Counted from the first letter of the stretch, positions 33,711 through 44,521 are shown. The stretch is 64,000 bases of DNA from Isoetes taiwanensis (GCA_021234155.1 JAJEKV010000090.1:2288479-2352478); one strand, 5' to 3'. Numbers and translations are program-made. The notes: generated by a model not told the origin, from the letters alone.

Positions 33711-35841
33711 ATGGGTTCAGCAATCCACTCCTCTACAATGCTAATAACTTCGACTTCTGTTGCTCTCTTTTCTAACCATCGGAGCGCTATCTTAAGAATC
33801 ACATCCTTCGGACCTGCTACTACTGGATCATTTGTTCATCCCCAAGGTATGGTCCCCACTCCCCAATGTCTTTCTGTTAATGGTAAACTGAAGAATTCTG
33901 TTGATCATTTCAAGCAATCTCTCTTTAATCTATTATCTTACATTTTGAAGATCTTCTTTCAGGTAAGACAGCATCCAGAGCATATTAGCTCGACAGTTGC
34001 AAAAGAAAGCACCACAGCCATGACTAAGGATGCCATTGTTAAAGGTGTCAACGATATGATTGATGTCAATTCACCTAGAGGGACCAGAGATTTCCCACCT
34101 GAAGAAATGCAATTATGTAATTGGCTCTTTGGTCACGTTCGCGAGGTAGTATCATTTTTTTACTCACTCCTCCTTAGTGTCCGATAATTTTTTTGCACTG
34201 GAAAGTTCTCCAGATTATTTAATTTTATAGAGGTGGACTTTTCCGTGCTGTAGTTACATTTTTTAGAAGGCTTGGTCTTAATTCCCAAGATGTTAGTATC
34301 AAGGTCTCTAACCGGAAGGTATGGAGCAGCAGGTTTTGGTCTCTCCAATGTTGTGAATGGTCTAGGATTTCATCTATTTTTAGCCATGAGCTCAGACGAA
34401 CATACACTATCAACTTGGACGGAAAAAAGAAAACTTGGACGCAGCATTTTCTGCCCAAACAAACTGGGCTTTTGATCACCTGGCCATTTAAAGGAGTTGT
34501 GCCTGAAAGTAGTAGAGATGATCTAGATCATGCGTAGAAAAAGTTACTATACTATTCATAGTACTAGCTTTCTTCTGGACATCACATTCATAGTAGGGCA
34601 ACTGGAAGGAGCGATAAGTAAACTTCTCGCCCAAAAAGTTTAAAATGGAATTTATGGTTGATTGTTACACGAGAGGCTAAGTGAGAAGCCTGCCAGATTG
34701 AAGGTAAGAGATGGCGTGCATTATAGTGTTGTTCAATGAATGAGTGAATACCATATTGCAATAGTGGCAATTATATTCAAAGCTGTTATTCATGTAATCT
34801 AGTTTGCTAAAATTGCTATGGAAATTCTAACCACTATTTGCCTTCTTCAGGTTCTCCGAGCAGTTCTTGATCAATATAGTGTAACATAGAAAAGCTTTTC
34901 CGTAGTTTGTATTGTTGTCGACAAGGTAGAACTTGCCCAGCAACAAATGCCAATACTAATGCTCCAAGGCCTTTCTGATTCCTTTTTGCAACTATTCTAT
35001 TCTACTGTAGGTTGAGAAAGTGTCCAAGGAGGAGATTGAGGCAAAGCTACGTCTTTTGGGGTTGTTTGATGATGCCATTCAAGGTATATTAGATGATGTC
35101 TCATTAAGTTCACTGGATAAACTGGAAGGTGGTTGTTGTGTTTCTTTATTACAGTTTCTTAGTAACAATTCAGTGTGGAAAATTTGGGAAATGGAAAGTT
35201 ATACGTTTGCTCATCAAATCTTTTGGAAAACAACTGGAATGCATTTTCTTGCAAAAGTGGGGCTTCTAGAGTTGCCTTGAAGATTGGACGTATGTATATT
35301 GAAAGATTTTGCATCTTAATTTGGAAACACATTGGGCTTGCATTTGCTTTTACTTTTGCCCAGCCGGCCATTGAAATATTTACATTCTCTCATTCATGTA
35401 TGTGCATAAAAGAAAGAAAGAAGATGATGGAGCTGCATTGATATTGACACATAATGGTATCAAAATGCCTGCAGTTATGAATGGGTGTGTAGAGTTAAGG
35501 ATCTTACATGCCTAGTATATTTGCCACCATGGTATAAAACGAACTGAATACTTCTACCAAGAAATGTCTGATGCTCTATAGGTATCTAGAACTTTTTTAG
35601 AAGATCTTATAGAACTACTCTAGGTTTTAAGGTTTTCTTCAATATGCTTTGCAGCTTGAATGCGTTGAGTTCCACGAAACCTTTCCCTAAATTGGCAGTC
35701 TCGATTGGACCAAAATACGATGCTTTGGAGGAGCTGAAGGAGCTCTTTAAGTTAGCTGCACATTATGGATATGCTGACTAGTTAGAATTTAATGCTTCAG
35801 TGGTCAGAGGCCTTGCCTACTACAGCAGAACTGTATTTGAG
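33711..35841 (+). pseudogene. Organellar histidyl-tRNA synthetase pseudogene (intron-containing)
   Basis: The first exon frame (33711 to about 34145) encodes a Ser/Thr-rich, transit-peptide-like start and then I-D-V-N-S-P-R-G-T-R-D-F-P-P-E-E-M, the N-terminus of bacterial-type HisRS, ending at a GT donor. Later exons at 34267-34318 (Q-D-V-S-I-K-V-S-N-R-K), 34851-34925 (ending V-C-I-V-V-D-K), 35011-35128 (E-E-I-E-A-K-L-R-L-L-G) and about 35700-35841 (F-N-A-S-V-V-R-G-L-A-Y-Y) match the middle of the protein in order, with plausible splice sites. Two exons have in-frame TAG stops (near 34887 and 35779). The exons for class II motif 2 (about 130 residues) and the whole C-terminus are missing. It is therefore a decayed genomic copy, not a retrocopy. 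The functional gene must lie elsewhere. Confidence 0.88.
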
Positions 35842-36980
35842 GTGTGATTGTTGTGAAATGCTTGCATTATTTACTCAACAATATCTTTCTGGTTCACTTT
35901 GTTTGTTCCATAAGTTTCAATCTATTGCTTTGGGCGCTACACAGGTAAAGAGGTTTACTTAATGAAGTTACAGAAACAAGTAAGTTCATGAATTTATTAG
36001 ATCATTTTCCAAGACAAAAATAATTGGATCCTTACATTATGACAGGTTATTCAGTAGAACCAAGTGAACAACCAAGTGAAGCTTGATGTGCCTACTCATT
36101 TTTGTAAAAAAAACATGCCATTAATATTATTCTTTTAACATTATTTTTATAGCACAGCATGGACGATGAAAGGATATTACTACAAGAGTTGTCCAAGGAT
36201 CCAATTGCTTGTAGAAAATCGAGGAGGCGGACATTCCTCTGATATCAGTTGGTGAACAGTTACCAACATCCTTGAAGGATCTGAAGACACATTATTACAT
36301 TTCAAATCAGAAATCTAGCATATCAAGAACCATTTCTTAAGAAATATGCTTAGGAACAGCTAGGTCGAATATAAACCAAATGACAAATATTTGACAATTG
36401 CATGTTGCAACTTCAGGTTTTAAATGAAGACATCATGTACACTAATAGAAGTTTTGCTTTGTTCTTCAATAGAAGTCCTTGCAAGGCCTGTTTAATGTAG
36501 ACTGAAATCTATATTTTGTTAGTAGGAGCCCCGCAGCAATGTCCTCGATCTCAATCAAAGCATTGAAGATGATGCACTATGACAGTGAACGAATGTTTTC
36601 CCTTGTTCTATCATGGACATAATTTTCCTTTGAGCAAAGATCTTGATTGCAAATTTGCAAACCAAATTTTTGGAATAACAAGCTTGATCGAGTATACAGC
36701 TGGGGTTGTTGGGACTTGGGATTTCTAGCTTGGGTTTAATCATCTCTGCACAAGATAAAGCCTCTTGAAATTACTAAGTGTTCATTAACAGATCGTTATT
36801 AGAAAACTTATGGCACATAGAAATAAATATGATCATTGAAGGTATAACATACAAGATAACAGTGTCCATATAATTTTTGGAACACCGGACTCAATAAGCA
36901 TTGAGTACCATCAGTCTACGTTTTTTTTTTTTCATTTTTCCAATGTCCATCTAACATGCACCAATCTTCATAATGTCATG
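35842..36980. other. Downstream of the HisRS pseudogene, no gene seen
   Basis: No later HisRS exon (G-G-G-R-Y-D region) could be found. The sequence is AT-rich with only short frames. Confidence 0.45.
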
Positions 36981-37107
36981 GTATCAAGTATCGTATTGTT
37001 TTGAAGTAGCAATTTTGATTGATTGTAAAAACATAAAATTGAAGTATGATGTAAGCCACTTCACCCTCAGGCCACAGAGGGCAACCCTCCGTGCGCAGCA
37101 CCTTGTT
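36981..37107. repeat. Dispersed ~127-bp repeat with hairpin end, copy 1
   Basis: Shares TTGTTTTGAAGTAGCA, TTGATTGATTGT, AAGCCACTTCACC and GAGGGCAACCCTCCGTGCGC with copy 2 at 39963-40091. The end holds a GAGGG-CAA-CCCTC hairpin followed by GTGC-GCA-GCAC. The two copies share sequence up to CACCTTGTT and then diverge, so this is a defined 3' boundary. Confidence 0.85.
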
Positions 37108-37145
37108 CACTTAGATATGCAACAATGTGAACCTAACAATGTGTA

Positions 37146-37153
37146 CTAGCAAT
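37146..37153. repeat. 8-bp target site duplication, left
   Basis: CTAGCAAT directly before the left TIR, repeated exactly after the right TIR at 38073-38080. Confidence 0.93.
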
Positions 37154-38072
37154 CATAGTTACGAAACACGGCCGTTTCGGCCGTGGCACACGGCTACCAC
37201 GTTTTTTTTCAACACTCCGTGGCAAACACGGCAACGACCGTGGCTTTTGGCTTGAAACGAACCACGGCGTGGTTTGGGTTAGAAACACCGTGTTCTTGCA
37301 GAACAACGGTCGTGGTATGCAAAATTTGCTGCAACTGTAACAAATATTATTTCCAGAGAGCTCACTTTCGGCCCAGCTGGTATGCCCTTTTTTCCCGAGA
37401 GCTGGGTTTTTCGAGAGAGCTGGGTTTCGAGAGAGCCGGAAACGGTGTTGTAGCTTGAAACCGGAAATGCAATGGCCGTGTTTCTCAGATTAGATTGCCT
37501 CTGTTACAGATTTTCCACATATCCAGAAACTTTCCCGCCCATCGGTTCCCCTCGTTCTCCATTTATTTTTCTGCGGATTTGCTCTTCCGGATGCTCGGTG
37601 GATGCAAAACCCTATTGCTTCATTGTCCCTTTTGCTTCCGCTTTGGTGGTATGGCCACAGGACTGGTCGGTTGAAGACCTGCTGGCCTGGATAAGCTGCT
37701 TGATTGAGATGGTCGGGCGGATTGGATGCCCTGCCCCCTGAGAGATATCTGCCCCGAAGCGCATTGAAGGCTCGAGCGCATTGAAGGCTCGAAGCTCCAC
37801 CAAGCACGGTAATGCGCTCTTGTGGACATCAACGAAAACATATAAAAGAAAGAAATATAAATAGCATCACTCGATTCTACTGTCACACCACAGTCCTTTC
37901 TTAATCTCAATATATTGAATTTTGCTGAAATTTTATTTTTTTATATATTTTAAAAAGTTTAAGTATTTTAAAGAATATTCCCGTGTTATTCGTTTCCGTG
38001 TTCTGTTGCCGTTTCCGTTTTCTAAAATTTGAAGAGCCGTTGCGTTTCCCGTGGCCGTGTTTCGTAACTATG
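37154..38072. mobile_element. hAT-type MITE / nonautonomous DNA transposon (919 bp)
   Basis: The ends are perfect 20-bp terminal inverted repeats, CATAGTTACGAAACACGGCC, at 37154-37173 and in reverse complement at 38053-38072. An exact 8-bp duplication CTAGCAAT flanks it. TIR plus 8-bp TSD is diagnostic of the hAT superfamily. Both ends are packed with CCGTG/CACGG and related words, as expected for transposase-binding subterminal repeats. The interior has no transposase, so mobility would need an enzyme supplied in trans. Perfect TIRs and TSDs suggest a fairly recent insertion. Confidence 0.93.
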
Positions 38073-38080
38073 CTAGCAAT
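38073..38080. repeat. 8-bp target site duplication, right
   Basis: CTAGCAAT, identical to 37146-37153. Confidence 0.93.
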
Positions 38081-38559
38081 TGCTTTATTGCCTTTGCTTC
38101 ACACAAATGACGCTTATGGAATGATATTAATTAGGTAGAAATTGATGCTATCCTAAAAAAAAAGGCACATCGCTCATTTACTTTGCTTTATTTTATTTAT
38201 TATGTATCACTTCAAAAATGCTGCCAACTAAAATGTGTTTGTTGCAATACATACTTCTAAATAGATATATTTTTGCTTTCTGATGCATGATATTAGTAAC
38301 TTTGCAGGTATATTTTAACGGCCACAATCCATTTCAAAAGCTATGTTTTTTATAGAATCATTATTCCGATACCATTTACAGCTTAAATTCTACTGTCTGA
38401 CCATGACAACGCAGCAATTTGAAAAAACTAGACAAGAGCTTTCAAACAGGGCGAAGAGCCTGCTGACCGAGGATCTAAGAGCTTCCAGCTTTTACTGCAT
38501 GATTTACTGCCTTTTGTATCTTATCCCATATTTATGTTTTGAATCCAAAATCATTATAA

Positions 38560-38926
38560 GTTTTTTCCATGTGGTGGCGAATTTTTGTGTTCTCAACCAC
38601 GCGACCCAGCTTCAGGATCTGTGATAAGTGGTGTGATGCTAGTGGTGTGGTGTGGTGTGGTGTGGTGTGGTGTAATGGATACGCGGACTCAGTTATGCCC
38701 CCCTGTCCGACATTAACCTCAGCTATACTTGTGATTATGTATATAACTGTGCAGTATGTCAGCATCCTTATTGCTACTAAGGTTTTTCCCCCGAAAACCC
38801 TTCGGGGCGGGGGTTTTTTAATCCTGGTAGTAATACGCCTGCTGCTCTCTCTTTGTACTTGGGTCCCATAGGCCAGTTGGTCTCCGTGGACGATAAAATC
38901 ATATTCTATTCTATTCTATTCCTATA
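38560..38926 (+). mobile_element. Possible LINE/SINE-type retroposon 3' end with (ATTCT)n tail
   Basis: Contains a GGTGT microsatellite (38638-38672), a strong GC hairpin region (CCCCCGAAAACCC, CTTCGGGG, CGGGGGTTTT) at about 38788-38818 and a tail of ATTCT repeats at 38908-38925. A structured 3' UTR ending in a simple repeat is the usual form of RTE-like LINE ends. No RT coding sequence was found, so the assignment is tentative. Confidence 0.35.
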
Positions 38927-39962
38927 GTACATGTGCATATTGAAAGCAACATGGAATGAACTGTATTATCATGTTTAAGGAGTTAGTTCACGTCTATCTA
39001 TTCTAAAATGAACAATTGGAGCTTTCAGACGTGGCCTACACAATGTTTGATATAGATGTAAAATGCATGTTTGTGTTATTTTTTAATTCGAACAAAACAG
39101 TTGTCCACGTAACCGAACGCCAAAATTGTAAATAATAGTTTATAATGTCTAGTGGTGTCTCTGCATTCATATCCGTTGCTGTGTGCATCAAAGTCTAGGA
39201 CGTAATAATAGCATTGAACTTGTTGAAATTTGACTAAAATTTTCATAGGCAAAATTGCATGTTTAACAGAACATTCTGATGATACTCCTCTCACACCACT
39301 TTGAATTGTACAAGAGTCTTACACATGACAAGGGGCATCTGGTGCATTAAGAACTTGGTATATGCTTTTTTTGCCTGGCCTTTGTTAGAAAGGTTTCCCA
39401 ATGTGCTTTATTTTTTTTTACTAGAGGTCTGACTTGGTGTAAGTGTTTTATGCTTTTTGTCGTCGACACCTAGGGCTGGAAGAAACCGAGGCGATCTTAT
39501 AGAAGTGTAAAAAATGTAGAGCCTACCACTTATTCTTGGAAGTCATTCTGGAAGCTAAAGGTTAGGACAGATAGATATATATTATATTAATATCCACGGA
39601 GATCCCGTGTGATTTCTTGAGGGATATGATCAGTGATTAGGCTATTCATCGAGAACTAACAAAGGGTATCAAAGCAAGTAGATATGCTTTCGAAGGTGTT
39701 GACGAATTTAAACTAGTGTAAAGCACAAGTAGGTGCAGTGAGGAGGAGTTGTAAGGATAAGGATGCACTGTACATAAGATTATTAGATGATAATGTGGCA
39801 TTAGGGCTGCCAAAGGCTGCGAGGCATTTGAGTTATTGATCGAGAAAACAAGGAGGAGTTCAATCTGCCAAGAGGTAAATTATATCGGCTTGAATTGGCC
39901 CTTTCCAGACCTACAATAATATTTTAGGGATCAAGGGTCAAATTCTTGTTGAAAACAAGAAT
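38927..39962. other. AT-rich stretch, no gene seen
   Basis: Only short frames without family signatures. Nothing else was recognised. Confidence 0.4.
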
Positions 39963-40091
39963 CAAGTATCAAGTATTGTATTGTTTTGAAGTAGCATTTT
40001 TGATTGATTGTGAATCATGACTTTGAAGTATGATTTAAGCCACTTCACCTTCGAGTCACGGAGGGCAACCCTCCGTGCGCAACACCTTGTT
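39963..40091. repeat. Dispersed ~127-bp repeat with hairpin end, copy 2
   Basis: Same orientation and same 3' boundary (CACCTTGTT) as the copy at 36981-37107. The hairpin here is GGAGGG-CAA-CCCTCC at 40060-40074. Confidence 0.85.
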
Positions 40092-40119
40092 TTTTTATGG
40101 TTGAAATGTTGTGTCCCTA

Positions 40120-40250
40120 TGCTTGAACATGCCCTGAGGCTAGAACATGACACATTGGCTCAAACATGCCACATATGTTCAAACATGTCTGTAGGCTCAA
40201 ACATGCCATAAAGACTCAAACATGAGACGTGGCTCAAACATGCTACTAGA
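40120..40250. repeat. 19-bp minisatellite, cluster 5
   Basis: About six units in the form GGCTCAAACATGCCA, in the same family as the clusters 10 kb to the left. Confidence 0.88.
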
Positions 40251-40494
40251 CATGTATAAAAAATAGGACATTCGTCTCCTTAATTTCATGTTGAAATTTT
40301 TATTTTTCGTTTCGAGTTTTCATTTGCCGACAAAAAATCTAGTAGGAATGTTCGGGTTTCTATACAAAATCCAGCAATAGTCATTAGCTTATATGCAAAA
40401 TCTGATGGAGCATGACATATGATGACAAATTATCTAGATAGAGGTACTAAGGATGAAATATGGTATGTTTTTTTATGATTGAAATGTTGTGCCC

Positions 40495-40575
40495 CTAGGC
40501 TCGAACATGCCCCTTGGCTAGAATATGCCATCTTGGCTCAAATATGACACATGGTTAAAACATGCCACTGAGGTC
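40495..40575. repeat. 19-bp minisatellite, cluster 6
   Basis: Four degenerate units following the leader GAAATGTTGTGCCCCTAGG. Confidence 0.8.
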
Positions 40576-40601
40576 ATAATGCTCTTTCACGTGCGTGGGT
40601 G

Positions 40602-40618
40602 CGTGCGTGCGTGCGTGT
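40602..40618. repeat. (GTGC)n short tandem repeat
   Basis: Four to five GTGC units within a G/T/C-rich run. Confidence 0.85.
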
Positions 40619-40689
40619 TTTCTTTTTCTTCCCTTTTGTTTTTTAGAATATACAATTTCATATGTTTTTTTGATGGTTGCCATGTTGTG

Positions 40690-40880
40690 CCCTTGGGCTC
40701 AAACATGCCCTTAGGCTAGAACATGCCACCTTGGCTCAAAACATGCCACATAGGCTCAAACGTGGCATATGGCTCAAACACACCCTTAAGCTCAAACATG
40801 ACATGTGGCTCAAAATGGGCATGTGGCTCAAACATGCCACATAGACTCAAACATGAAAAGCAGCTCAAACAAGCCATTAG
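40690..40880. repeat. 19-bp minisatellite, cluster 7
   Basis: About ten units of GGCTCAAACATGCCA with variable spacers. Confidence 0.9.
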
Positions 40881-41075
40881 GCAGACATAAAACACAGGAC
40901 GTTAGTTTGGAATCTTTACCTGTTTCAAATTTTCGCTTGCTGGCAAAAAACTTGGTAGGAATTTAGGAGTTTCTATATAAAATCCGCAAATACTCATTAG
41001 CATATATGCGAAATCTGGTGAAGCATGACATACAATAGCAAATTCTCTAGATAGAGGTACTGGGGATTTTGAAGC

Positions 41076-41712
41076 ATGGCCACTAAAGTCATAAGAATGC
41101 ATGATTTATTTGTGTTAAAGATAAAATGTGATCTCGTAAGAGATTTCAGTTCATAGTTGATGTCCGAAGGAAAAAAGGGGCATAATGGGATGACGCGACG
41201 ATGGCCAATATATATGGCGCTCGACATTTATACGTATGATTTAGAGCAAACAAATGTCAATGGTGAAACTTAAAAAAGTAGGCATTGTATCACATCTGAC
41301 GGCCAAGGTGAGCGGCTGAGATTGAGATACAAGTCCTGTGATCCTATTGCCCCTAAATTAACAGCCGAGATTAACAAACCAGATTTGAGCCCTAGGCTTT
41401 TTTGCGCTGCTTTTTATCTCCCTCCTTTTCTGCTTCTGATCGCTGCATCCTTTCCTGAAGTTGCAAAGCGCATGATCAGCAAAGGTAATGGCTTGATTTG
41501 TTAGATTAATGTGATATGAAATTCAATTTGCGAGGTAAGAAGTTTTGCTCTCAAAATAAAATACAAACGGGATGGCAACACATTGGATCAAAATTGACTA
41601 AAAGGGCTAAAATGCTAGGTTTTGTTTGTGTTTAGTCCATGGACCGCCGTTAGATCAAAAAGAATCAAGGGCTTAGAGTTCGATCCACAGCCTTCGATCT
41701 CATTGGTCGTTT
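41076..41712. other. Flank of the MULE insertion, no gene recognised
   Basis: A 60-codon plus-strand frame at 41322-41504 ends near a possible splice donor (AAAGGTAATGG), but no family is recognisable. Confidence 0.4.
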
Positions 41713-41721
41713 TATTTTCTT
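41713..41721. repeat. 9-bp target site duplication of the MULE, left
   Basis: TATTTTCTT immediately before the left TIR, repeated exactly at 44513-44521. Confidence 0.93.
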
Positions 41722-41840
41722 GGGAAATTTACCAAAATAACCTTAATTGTTGACTTATTTCCCAAAAAGCCCTTCGTATTTTGGAATTTCCCGAATTGCC
41801 CTTAATTCTTAGGTATTTTCCCAAACAGCCCTTTCTATGC
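41722..41840. repeat. MULE left terminal inverted repeat
   Basis: Begins GGGAAATTTACCAAAATAAC. It is imperfectly complementary to 44395-44512 along most of its length. Confidence 0.88.
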
Positions 41841-42110
41841 TAAAAACTATAAAAAAACCATGCAATTTTTCAACTTCACAACAGAATATCATTCTTTACA
41901 GATGGAATGAAAGTGTTTAGTACCACATTTTCGAAATAATCCAGCATACATTTTAACATCCAAAATATTTTTTACAACAACACGTTATGACAAAAACATG
42001 CAATGAAAATGTCAAATAGGATTTCTGCAACTGCGTTCATTATGGCCGTTGTTGCCACAACGTGTGCACTTGTACACACGCTTTTCTCTATCTCGGTTTT
42101 CTGTCCTATC

Positions 42111-43714
42111 TCATTTTCTTCTAGGCCTTCCAGGAAGACGACGTGTCGCGGGAGGTAGCAATTCATTATTTTCAATAAGTTCAAAATTTGGTGGATAAAT
42201 AGCTCCAGCATATGAATAGCAAAATGAACTTAACAAGTAACCTGGATGAGTATAAAGCTCTGGATGTTGTCGTTGAAAAAGAATAGCAGCAATTGCATGA
42301 CCACAAGGCAATCCTGACATTTGCCACTCCAAGCACGAACATGTTTTAAACTCGATGTTAACCACAACTGATCGCTCTGGACTTTGTACTTCAAACACAA
42401 ATGCATCAGAAGGAAGTACTATGTACCTTCTAGCTCGTTCAGTGACTTTTATAATTTGATGTTGAGCATCTTTCACTAGAGTGTATGTAGCAGCTTCTCC
42501 ACAAGATGCCCACAAAGCTTCTCCTTCAACACGATTCTTGTAAAAGCGTTCAGTTAGTTGTCTTCGAATAATTTCTAACATTAGAATAATAGGCTTATCT
42601 CTAGCTTCAAGAAGCCAAGAATTTAAAGCCTCTGCAATGTTAGAAGTCAAGTGACCAAACCGTGTTCCTTTAAAGTGTGCAGTTGCCAATATTGTGCGGG
42701 TGTTGAAGCAAGCATCCAATCTGTAACACTGTTATTAATTGCCCTCATGCTTTGGATAGCTTCATCAAAGCCCTCCACAGATTTAGCATATGCAGCTTGC
42801 CAAAAGAACCTAATGAATTCACCATTGTTGCACTTCTTTTTAAGATTAGCGTCCAAATGTCTCATGCAAAAAGCATGATGAACTCCTGGAAACACAAGAT
42901 CCATAGCTGGCAATAAACCTTTCATTCTATCAGAAACAAAAGTTACAGTGTCTGGAACCTGGAGAGTATCACGTAATGACTGCAAGAACCATACCCAGTT
43001 GTCTTCATTTTCATTATCGATGACACCGAATGCAATAGGGTAGAGCCCTCCAGTTGCATCAATGCCTGTTGCACATAGCAGATGTCCAAGAAATCTACCT
43101 GTTAAGAACGTGCCATCCAAACCAATAAATGGCCTACAACTCTTCCATCCGTTGATGCATGAACCAAAAGCTAAAAATAGCCTGTAAAATCTGCCTTCAC
43201 TTGTTTGCTGCACAACTGCTACACTTCCTGGATTAGCATTCATGATGGCTTGGCAATAGGCCTCAACTTTCTTGTATGCTTCAGAGTAATCACCATGAAT
43301 AGAGCGAAGGGCTTGCTTGATAGCATTATAAGCAACCTTGTAAGTAATCTGCGTACCTGTTTCTCTCTTAAAATCTGCTTGCAGTTGCTTTGGAGTATAA
43401 TCTGGTTGGTCCCTGATTTTTTCCATATATTTTGCTGCTACAAATGATGCAGAAGCTTCCTTGTTGCATAGTTTAGCAATGCCTCCACAAGTATGTAAAC
43501 TAGTGAATTCCTTTATTTCGCATCTTGGCCCACCATGCACAACTGATGCATGCAACCTCCAGGGACATGATTGGTCTCCACAAAATACTGTATACCTATT
43601 CTTTTCAGATTTGCTTACTTCTAATTCCACATGAGCACGTAGGGCTTCTTCCTTCACAGCATTTCGGAGGTCCAAGATTGAGTCAAATTGCTGGCCTACT
43701 CTTAAATCCATCAT
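42111..43714 (-). pseudogene. MULE transposase (one frameshift)
   Basis: The start ATG-ATG at 43714 opens M-M-D-L-R-V-G-Q-Q-F-D-S-I, the MuDR N-terminal zinc-binding domain (C-x4-C-P-W-R-L, later H-T-C-G-G). The DDE transposase domain (MULE, PF10551 type) has F-I-G-L-D-G-T-F-L (first Asp) and F-V-S-D-R-M-K-G (second Asp). The SWIM zinc finger near the C-terminus reads C-S-C-L-E-W-Q ... L-P-C-G-H. The protein ends in a basic P-G-R-P-R-R-K tail. The frame 43714-42647 is lost near 42675, and the frame from 42719 continues with A-H-F-K-G-T-R-F-G-H-L-T-S-N. Relative to the family pattern one base is missing at the junction. No other damage is visible. An assembly indel would make this gene intact. 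Confidence 0.9.
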
Positions 43715-44277
43715 ATTTTACATTGAAATTGTGGAAAGCAAAAGGCAAGCAGAGAAAGCAACTATAAAACAAGAATGTAAAAGCAAATCAATTTATCTGT
43801 TCACAAAGCTATTGTAAATGGTATGTACTTACCTTTTCAATCATCATTTCAGCTTTGAATCTCCATCAAACCTCATGTTTCAAGCTTGACAGATCTGTGG
43901 CTCTTGTATAAAAGTCAGCACTGCAGTAAAACAGATCAAAAAAATAGTGATTACAGTGATCCCATGCATGACAACACCATAAAAACACAGAGTGGACTAA
44001 TCTGCATAACTAATCCAACTCTATAACCTTGCAGGGTGAATTCATAGCTTTCTTTGATGATCTTTGAATGTATTGGAAGATCTAAATCCGGTGACTCTGG
44101 GGACTTCGAGATTCCTTACCAGCTAATTCAGGAGTTACAGTAATTCAACAAAGAAATAAGAGAGGCTAACAAAAAATGTCTGAGCACTGCTGGATTGAAT
44201 GGCAAATTAGAATGGAAAACTAGTTGCATGCAGATTCTAGTACATAAATCAAAAGATTACCTGGGTATGGAAGCAGC

Positions 44278-44350
44278 AGCAGATCAGTCGACTTTGCATC
44301 AGCGGATCAGTCGGCTTTGCATCAACGGATCAGTCGGCTTTGCATCAGTG
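44278..44350. repeat. Three ~24-bp tandem repeats in the MULE leader
   Basis: Three copies of GGATCAGTCGGCTTTGCATC (first copy AGATCAGTCGACTTTGCATC), spaced 24 bp, about 160-230 bp inside the right end and upstream of the transposase ATG. Repeats there may bind transposase or act in the promoter. Confidence 0.88.
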
Positions 44351-44394
44351 CCAAAATTAGGAACGAAGCAAAATCAGATTAGGAAATAAAATTT

Positions 44395-44512
44395 AGCGGC
44401 AAGGCCATTTTTGGATTTTTGATTTTTTTTTTGGGTATTCTGGGAATTTCGAAAATACAAAGGGTATTTTGGGAAATACATAAAAAATTAGGATTATTTT
44501 GGTAAATTTCCC
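44395..44512. repeat. MULE right terminal inverted repeat
   Basis: Ends ATTATTTTGGTAAATTTCCC, the reverse complement of the left end. Confidence 0.88.
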
Positions 44513-44521
44513 TATTTTCTT
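44513..44521. repeat. 9-bp target site duplication of the MULE, right
   Basis: TATTTTCTT, identical to 41713-41721. Confidence 0.93.

Larger units (their letters stand above)
40300..41075. repeat. Duplicated block (two copies) linked to the minisatellite
   Basis: About 40310-40455 and 40920-41065 share AAAA[AC]T[CT][TG]G[GT]AGGAAT, TTTCTATA[CT]A[AT]AATCC, CATTAGC[TA]TATATGC and TCTAGATAGAGGTACT. Each copy follows a minisatellite cluster, which in turn follows a GTTGTG[TC]CC[CT] leader. Leader, minisatellite and block thus form one composite unit present at least twice. Confidence 0.8.
41722..44512 (-). mobile_element. MULE (Mutator-like) DNA transposon, structurally complete, 2791 bp
   Basis: The outer ends are GGGAAATTTACCAAAATAA (41722) and its reverse complement (ending 44512). 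Similarity between the ends continues imperfectly for about 100 bp (TATTTCCCAAAA, GTATTTT-GAA), the long-TIR design of MULEs. A 9-bp exact duplication TATTTTCTT flanks it, the MULE hallmark. Inside is one transposase gene on the minus strand with a leader of about 800 bp. The element is whole apart from one frameshift in the transposase, so it is recent. Confidence 0.95.

Noticed and set aside
36981-37107. Helitron 3' end
   Set aside because: The hairpin is right but the end reads CTTG, not CTRR, and no TC start or Rep/helicase sequence was found.
38785-38822. Bacterial rho-independent terminator shape (GC hairpin then T run)
   Set aside because: The context is plant nuclear DNA; it fits better as a structured 3' UTR of a retroposon.
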